Assembly: GCA_027000105.1 (NCBI GenBank)
Contig: JALTOP010000488.1
Span: 1-10,147 of the forward strand
Origin: Planctomycetaceae bacterium
GTDB taxonomy: Bacteria; Planctomycetota; Planctomycetia; Planctomycetales; Planctomycetaceae
DNA length: 10,147 nt
Direction: 5' to 3'
Shown: piece after piece, positions 5,191 through 10,147 of the stretch
Position numbering within the stretch: position 1 is the first letter of the stretch
Layout of the letters: every line of letters starts with the position of its first letter
Notes under the pieces: generated by a model
What the model was told of the DNA's origin: nothing
Databases searched by the model: none
The model's input: the letters and a program-made list of their open reading frames with translations, nothing else
Program-made: the position numbers and the translations under genes

Positions 5191-6926
5191 GAGCGAATTC
5201 CTCCCGGCATTCGTGGTGCCGCAACGGCTGCGAAGAACAGATAACGTTCAAGCAGTTCTCCAACAAGCAATGCCAAAAACAGGATCACCATTTCAATAGC
5301 TGTCAATAACAGGTGAGGCTCACGAAACGGTTCCTGCTGTCCAAGAATAACCAGAGGCAACGCAACGCCTCCAAATATGCCGGTCGCGAATCGGGCAAGC
5401 GTAGGACTCGAAAGTGGGCCAATCATCAAACGAGCCGACTGTTTCATAGGCGAATTCTGCCTGTTGGTCAGTCTGATAAAAATGGAAGCCTCGAAGAACA
5501 GTTTTATCATAGAGGAGGCAATAAGAGCTTGCCCCAGAAATGGGGAGACGGACCTCAACATGCTTTCTGTCAGTTCAGAACCCGTGACTAGATTGACCAT
5601 TGTCAACGCCGCCCAGAAACTGGCAATCCCCAGAATGGTTGCTGTGAGAAGAAATTTGAATCCGGTCGAAACAAAGCTCCAATAGACCTTTTTTGTAAAT
5701 ACATAAATCATCACCGAACAGAAAACACCGATCCCCCCGGTGAATGTCACTCCCCACCCGAGTGCCCGATTCCCGTGTTCAAGTATCGGCAATTGTGCTG
5801 TTACTTCAGGAAAAACTCCCACAGAGAGCCAACTGGAAAGGGCGTAGAGAACCGCCGTCCCTGCAAACAGACCAAACGCGATAATCTCTCTGCTTAACCA
5901 TGAGTGACGAATACCAATGAAAGCGCGATACGCGTATTGGGGACGCCCCAGATGCAATGTGCTGGCACCGAGTGCGAGTAAACCAAAAAGGAGGGCCCCT
6001 GTTGCGTGAATTGGCATCATTAATGTGGTAGCGTTCAAATCGAGAAAGTTTTCGACAATCATCCCGACTGTAAACGCTCCAACGGATAGCTGTGTCAGAA
6101 CAAGCATGATGATTAGTGGCAGGTGTGGATGCTGCGGTGTGACCGAATAATAATCCGCTGGTAGCATATTGCGGGGAAAAACTTTTTTTGTCTTGTAGGT
6201 TGTCGTCGGATAGCTGATGCACGGCTCCGGAGCCGCGGGCAGAAACACGTTCGCTTCTGCATCTTCAATGACGCGATCGAGTTCGACGACCTGAATGGCA
6301 ATAGCCTTGTTCGGACACGCCTGCACGCAGGCCGGCGCTTCCGATGCCGAAAGACGATCGCTGCACATGTCGCATTTACGGACAATTCCCTTTCGGGCGT
6401 TATATTGCGGAACATCATAAGGGCAGGAAAGACTGCAATACTGACAGCCAAAACATTGATCATCAAGATGTTTGACAATGCCGGTAACGGGATCTTTCTC
6501 GTAGGCCTCGACCGGACAACCTGCCATACAGGGGGCGTCAATACAATGATGACAGGCCATGGTGACATGCTGCATCACCGGTTGTGTTGCCGTCCCGCCA
6601 ATCAGCAGTCCGACCTTCCGCCACGTTTCGTCTTCATCGAGCCCGTTCATTGCATGACAGGCTGTTACACAGGCTTTGCATCCGGTACACAGATCGAGAT
6701 CAACTTCAAAGGCGTACTGCTCTCCCTCCCCCGGCGGAGTGGAGGGCATTAGTGAGGAGTAGTATTTCGACTGGGCCGGCAAATTCGCATCCGAATGAAG
6801 TCGAGAAAACGACTCCACTGCTGTCAGTTCCTGCTGCTCCTGCAACAGTTGGTAAATGAGCTCCCCGCCTGTTTGACTGCAGGCAGACTCTTTTGACTCG
6901 TTTGCATCAAGAAGCTGTTTATTCAT
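5187..6926 (-). CDS. Fused DmsB-like four-cluster ferredoxin / DmsC-like quinol-oxidising membrane anchor
   Basis: This 579-residue protein likely carries electrons from the quinone pool to the adjacent nitrate reductase. After a hydrophilic N-terminal extension (1-75, no signal peptide) come four [4Fe-4S] sites: C80/C83/C86/C90, C125/C128/C133/C137, C158/C161/C164/C168 and C185/C188/C200/C204. All sixteen ligands are Cys, so no [3Fe-4S] site is expected. Residues about 265-570 form eight membrane helices (near 269-292, 300-322, 347-369, 388-410, 421-446, 458-484, 505-530, 540-566), the DmsC pattern. H325 (LHLG) and E347 (WLSRE) are 22 residues apart, exactly as His65 and Glu87 of E. coli DmsC, residues linked to menaquinol binding. 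Basic residues cluster in loops 2, 4, 6 and the C-terminus, which with the absence of a Tat signal places the FeS domain in the cytoplasm. In E. coli, DmsB and DmsC are separate chains. The gene begins 12 bases after nirBD, with no strong ribosome site, and its stop overlaps the nasA start. Confidence 0.85.
   Translation of the reverse strand: MNKQLLDANESKESACSQTGGELIYQLLQEQQELTAVESFSRLHSDANLPAQSKYYSSLMPSTPPGEGEQYAFEVDLDLCTGCKACVTACHAMNGLDEDETWRKVGLLIGGTATQPVMQHVTMACHHCIDAPCMAGCPVEAYEKDPVTGIVKHLDDQCFGCQYCSLSCPYDVPQYNARKGIVRKCDMCSDRLSASEAPACVQACPNKAIAIQVVELDRVIEDAEANVFLPAAPEPCISYPTTTYKTKKVFPRNMLPADYYSVTPQHPHLPLIIMLVLTQLSVGAFTVGMIVENFLDLNATTLMMPIHATGALLFGLLALGASTLHLGRPQYAYRAFIGIRHSWLSREIIAFGLFAGTAVLYALSSWLSVGVFPEVTAQLPILEHGNRALGWGVTFTGGIGVFCSVMIYVFTKKVYWSFVSTGFKFLLTATILGIASFWAALTMVNLVTGSELTESMLRSVSPFLGQALIASSMIKLFFEASIFIRLTNRQNSPMKQSARLMIGPLSSPTLARFATGIFGGVALPLVILGQQEPFREPHLLLTAIEMVILFLALLVGELLERYLFFAAVAAPRMPGGIRS
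5200..5205 (-). promoter_or_regulatory. Shine-Dalgarno site deciding the TTG start of nasA
   Basis: The minus strand reads GGGAGG-AATTCGCTC-TTG, a near-ideal ribosome site nine bases before the TTG at 5190-5188. It lies inside the 3' end of the FeS/anchor gene. No ATG or GTG start is found between it and the first cluster motif, so it supports initiation at TTG. It is the strongest such site seen in the window. Confidence 0.7.
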
Positions 6927-6938
6927 GAGGTTTTCTGA

Positions 6939-9900
6939 TCAGACGGTTGATTCCTGGAGCACATTCTCTGTGGAATGTCTGCATGATGTTGCCATGCATC
7001 GACCGATATTGGTGGCCAGCAGGCGATCAAGGACATGAACAGGCGGGAGTTCAAGCAAAACTTTGTCCTGTTCAACTTTCACAGGAAAAACCATCACGCT
7101 ATATTCATCTCCGCCGGTCGATTTCCCGGATTCCAGAGAGAATGTTTTTTTGTGAACAGGACAGGCGACTTTCGGTTTGCCCCCTGCATCGCCGATGATA
7201 CCGCGAGACATCACGAATGCTTTTTTGTGGGGACACATTTGCTGAGTGGCGTACCACTCACCCCGGCTGGAGAAATTGAAGACGGCAATCTGCACCTGAC
7301 CGTACTTGATCGTGGCGCCCCCATCCTGAGGGAAGTCGTCAACCATACCAACCTGCACCCATTCGGTCTGTGCCAGTTGACCATCGGCTTCTGCGGACTG
7401 TTTATCGTTTTCAATCTGTTCCGCCTGCTCCAGAGAGACCAGTTCATCAGGCCAGTCGGCCGGGCGTTTTTGTCCTCTTTGTGGAATCAATTCAATGTTC
7501 GGCTCAACCTGATCGGTATTGACAAACTGCCGAAATTTTGCGCGTTTCTGTGGATCCTCGACAACCGCCTTCCATTCACAGGCGTAACTATCGACAACAC
7601 GTTGCATCATCGCTTCGAGATCATCCGCGATCCCCAACTTGTCTTCCACAACGACTTCCCGCAGATGCTCGATCCCCCCTTCCAGATTTTCCAGCCAAAC
7701 GGATGTCCGTTGCAACTTGTCAGCCGTGGAAATGTAATACATCAAAAAGCGATCGATGTATTTAATAGCCGTTTCTTCATCCAGATCAGCGGCAAGTAGA
7801 TCGGCATGACGAGGGTTGGCCCCGCCGTTTCCACACACAAACAGATTGTATCCGGTCTCTGTGGCGATCAATCCGAAGTCTTTACTCTGTGCCTCTGCAC
7901 ATTCACGCACACAACCAGACACGGCAGACTTCAACTTGTGGGGAGAACGTAATCCCTTGTATCGATTTTCAACCCGAATCGCGAAACCGACCGAATCCTG
8001 AACACCGAATCTGCACCAAGTGCTTCCGACGCAACTTTTTACCGTCCGCAGCGATTTTCCGTAGGCGTGCCCACTTTCAAAACCTGCAGCGACCAGCTTT
8101 TCCCAGATTTCGGGCAGATCCTGCAGTTCGGCTCCAAACATATCAACACGCTGTGCGCCGGTAATTTTCGTGTAGAGACCATACTCCTTCGCGATCTCAC
8201 CGATAACAATCAGCTTTTCAGGAGTTATCTCACCACCCGGGACGCGTGGGACAACCGAGTACAGACCGCCCCGCTGAATATTCGCCAGAAAACGGTCATT
8301 CGTATCCTGCAACGTATGATGCTCATCTTCTACAATGTTCTCGTTCCACAGGCTGGCAAGAATTGATGAAATTGTCGGCTTGCATATTTCGCAGCCGCAG
8401 CCTGTACCATAGCGTTCGATAACTTCCCTGAATGACTTCAACTGTTTCGTTTTGATAATTGCAAACAGTTCGGTACGCGAATAACTGAAGTGTTCGCAGA
8501 GATGGTTTGTCAGGACGACTCCCACCTTCTTCATTTCCGATTTGAACAGACTGGTCACCAACGGCAGGCAACCCCCGCAACCAGCTCCCGCTTTGGTGCA
8601 TCCTTTAACCGCAGCAGGTGAATCGAGATCCTTTTCCCTGATTGCCGAAACAATCTCACCCTTTGTGACATTATTGCAGGAACAGATCTGTGCAGAATCG
8701 GGCATGTCATCAACACCGCCCAGCGAAGCGGCACCACTGCCAACGATCAACTCATGTGGCTTGACGGCTAAAGGCTCTCCATTTTTCGCCAGCATGCTCA
8801 GCGTCGCATAATCACTCGCATCACCGACGAGAATACCACCGAGAAGATGTGTTCCATCTTTGGAAAAAAAGAGTTTTTTGTATGTTCCGCCAATTCGATC
8901 CTCGAAAACGAGCGAGGTGGCCTGATCTTCAGACAATTCGTAATCACCAAAACTGGCAACATCAACGCCCATCAATTTCAATTTGGTAGACAGATCCGTG
9001 CCGGCAAATCGCCTCAACTTTTCCGAGGCAGATCCGCATGTCAGATTGAAAGCAACCGTTTCAGCCATGCTGTAACCGGGAGCCACCAGGCCGTAAACCA
9101 TCCCGTCATGCAAAGCGACCTCGCCGATGGCGTAAATATTCGGATCGGAACTTTGCAGAAGTGAATTCACTTCAACCCCGCCCCGTTCGCCCACTGTAAG
9201 TCCACAATCCCGGGCAAGATCATCACGGGGGCGAATGCCCGTCGAAACGATAATCATATCGACATCAAACTTTTCTCCGTCATCAAATTCAATGCCCTGA
9301 ACCTTGTGTGTGCCATGTATCTGTTTGGTCGATTTACCAAGATGGACATGAACGCCCAGATCCTCAATTTTTTGAACCAGGATCTGCGAACCGGCGTCAT
9401 CTACCTGACGGGGCATCAAGCGGGGTGCAAATTCGACTACATGCGTTTCCAGACCGAGATCGTAAGCCGCTTTGGCCGCTTCCAGTCCCAACAATCCCCC
9501 GCCAATTACGGCTGCACGCTTCGATTTCTTGCCGTAGGATATAATTCGCTCAAGATCACCGATGGTTCGATAAACAAAAACGCCCTGTTTCTCAACGCCG
9601 GGTATCTTGGGGACAAACGGGTAGGAGCCGGTCGCAAGAATCACAATGTCATATTCAACCTGCACACCTTTGTCCGAATGGACAATCTGCTGATCCCGGT
9701 CGATACTATTGGCACGGTCTCCCAGATGCAGTTCGATTCCATTTTCCCGATACCAATCCATGCGGGCGAGCATCAACTTCTCGGCATCCCGGTGAGCGAA
9801 AAACGATGTCAGGCCGACCCGGTCATACGCTGCTCGGGGCTCTTCACAAAATGTGACGATCCGATATTGATGATCGGTGTCGAATTCAACAAGTTTTTCA

Positions 9901-9986
9901 CAGAAACGCAGTCCCACCATTCCATTGCCGATGACCACAACGGTCTGGGGTGAACGTGACCCTGCTCCTTGATTCTCATTTCTCAT
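6939..9986 (-). CDS. nirB: NAD(P)H-dependent assimilatory nitrite reductase, NirB-NirD fusion
   Basis: This enzyme reduces nitrite to ammonium with six electrons from NAD(P)H in the cytoplasm. Its 1015 residues show, in order: an FAD fold (VIGNGMVGLRFCE, 18-30), an NAD(P)H Rossmann fold (VIGGGLLGLEAAK, 160-172), a BFD-type [2Fe-2S] domain (C435, C437, C470, C473), and a second BFD-like segment (C497, then C530, C532, C535). A sulfite/nitrite reductase half-repeat region about 570-630 follows. The siroheme-[4Fe-4S] ligands are C652-x5-C658 and C692-x3-C696. After a charged linker (840-875) comes a NirD Rieske domain (876-981) with C918-P-H920 and C942-P-V-H945, all four Rieske ligands. Bacterial NirB is usually about 840-850 residues with NirD separate; the fused layout resembles fungal enzymes. 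A 34-residue tail (982-1015) follows the Rieske fold. The start is ATG 9986-9984; no clear ribosome site precedes it, and the internal AAGGAG (9970-9965) is followed by no start codon. First gene of the operon with the FeS/anchor and nasA. Confidence 0.93.
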   Translation of the reverse strand: MRNENQGAGSRSPQTVVVIGNGMVGLRFCEKLVEFDTDHQYRIVTFCEEPRAAYDRVGLTSFFAHRDAEKLMLARMDWYRENGIELHLGDRANSIDRDQQIVHSDKGVQVEYDIVILATGSYPFVPKIPGVEKQGVFVYRTIGDLERIISYGKKSKRAAVIGGGLLGLEAAKAAYDLGLETHVVEFAPRLMPRQVDDAGSQILVQKIEDLGVHVHLGKSTKQIHGTHKVQGIEFDDGEKFDVDMIIVSTGIRPRDDLARDCGLTVGERGGVEVNSLLQSSDPNIYAIGEVALHDGMVYGLVAPGYSMAETVAFNLTCGSASEKLRRFAGTDLSTKLKLMGVDVASFGDYELSEDQATSLVFEDRIGGTYKKLFFSKDGTHLLGGILVGDASDYATLSMLAKNGEPLAVKPHELIVGSGAASLGGVDDMPDSAQICSCNNVTKGEIVSAIREKDLDSPAAVKGCTKAGAGCGGCLPLVTSLFKSEMKKVGVVLTNHLCEHFSYSRTELFAIIKTKQLKSFREVIERYGTGCGCEICKPTISSILASLWNENIVEDEHHTLQDTNDRFLANIQRGGLYSVVPRVPGGEITPEKLIVIGEIAKEYGLYTKITGAQRVDMFGAELQDLPEIWEKLVAAGFESGHAYGKSLRTVKSCVGSTWCRFGVQDSVGFAIRVENRYKGLRSPHKLKSAVSGCVRECAEAQSKDFGLIATETGYNLFVCGNGGANPRHADLLAADLDEETAIKYIDRFLMYYISTADKLQRTSVWLENLEGGIEHLREVVVEDKLGIADDLEAMMQRVVDSYACEWKAVVEDPQKRAKFRQFVNTDQVEPNIELIPQRGQKRPADWPDELVSLEQAEQIENDKQSAEADGQLAQTEWVQVGMVDDFPQDGGATIKYGQVQIAVFNFSSRGEWYATQQMCPHKKAFVMSRGIIGDAGGKPKVACPVHKKTFSLESGKSTGGDEYSVMVFPVKVEQDKVLLELPPVHVLDRLLATNIGRCMATSCRHSTENVLQESTV

Positions 9987-10064
9987 ATGACCAACAGACT
10001 AATAAAGGGGAAACAGCAAAGCTGAGCGGACTACACGAGAACGGCCAAACTCCTGGCTGCTCTC

Positions 10065-10147
10065 TTAACTGACAACTCCGACCCATTCCTGTACAGCAAC
10101 ATCTTCTCTGGCTTCCTGATCCAGACCATAACTCCTGGCAATCGCAA
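10065..10147 (-). CDS. Possible 3' end of an upstream gene, unidentified
   Basis: One minus-strand frame is open from the right edge to TAA 10067-10065 and encodes 26 residues ending in DVAVQEWVGVVS. Its composition (mixed charged and aliphatic residues, including SYGLDQEARED) looks more like a real C-terminus than the other two frames, one of which is Cys/Ser-rich. The stop lies 78 bases before nirBD, so the gene could belong to the same operon, for example as a regulator or transport component. Nothing in these residues identifies a family. The 78-base gap shows no convincing promoter or terminator. Confidence 0.33.
   Translation of the reverse strand, partial: AIARSYGLDQEAREDVAVQEWVGVVS

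Noticed and set aside
2962..6926. Identification of the module as a DMSO, polysulfide or thiosulfate reductase because of the DmsB/DmsC-like partner
   Set aside because: The catalytic subunit has a Cys molybdenum ligand in CMASAV, no Tat signal, and sits in an operon with nitrite reductase, which fits nitrate reductase much better.
7035..7799. Plus-strand reading frame (254 residues) opposite nirBD
   Set aside because: It lies wholly within the NirD and siroheme-domain coding sequence, whose motifs are unambiguous, and has no recognisable motif of its own.
1..10147. tRNA, rRNA, CRISPR array or intact insertion sequence
   Set aside because: No cloverleaf, repeat-spacer pattern, transposase frame or terminal inverted repeats with target duplications were seen on either strand.

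Overview
The window most likely comes from a planctomycete (Planctomycetota). Clues are a decayed tetratricopeptide-repeat gene of the 'LGPEHPSTL...MNNLALAY' type common beside planctomycete kinases, a DUF5009/HGSNAT-like membrane acyltransferase, roughly even base composition, mostly weak Shine-Dalgarno sites, and a single-chain NirB-NirD nitrite reductase. The phylum assignment is inference from gene style; no marker gene is present. All supported genes lie on the minus strand.

Right part (about 2962-9986): a compact three-gene operon for nitrate assimilation, transcribed right to left. First is a 1015-residue NAD(P)H nitrite reductase with the small Rieske subunit fused at its C-terminus (nirBD). 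Twelve bases later comes a 579-residue fusion of a DmsB-like four-cluster ferredoxin domain and a DmsC-like eight-helix membrane anchor. Overlapping that by four bases is a 742-residue molybdopterin nitrate reductase (NasA/NapA-like) without a Tat signal. A likely scheme is that menaquinol is oxidised in the anchor, electrons pass through four [4Fe-4S] clusters to the cytoplasmic molybdenum enzyme, nitrate becomes nitrite, and NirBD reduces nitrite to ammonium with NAD(P)H. The predicted anchor topology is inverted relative to E. coli DmsC, and the two residues tied to menaquinol in E. coli DmsC are conserved. This is the most interesting feature of the window. At the far right edge (10065-10147) is the possible 3' end of another minus-strand gene.

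Middle (1614-2744): a DUF5009/COG4299-type multi-pass acyltransferase, separated from the operon by 217 bases. That gap holds a tandem 19-bp repeat, a 10-bp inverted repeat and a plausible promoter, so the gene is probably a separate transcription unit.

Left part: 1219-1613 holds no convincing gene, only a hairpin and a 17-nt palindrome. A TPR pseudogene with two single-base frameshifts occupies 621-1218. The stretch 86-620 has no gene but contains a plausible sigma70-like promoter and a long, possibly structured leader. This precedes the start of a secreted protein gene whose first 28 codons run off the left edge.
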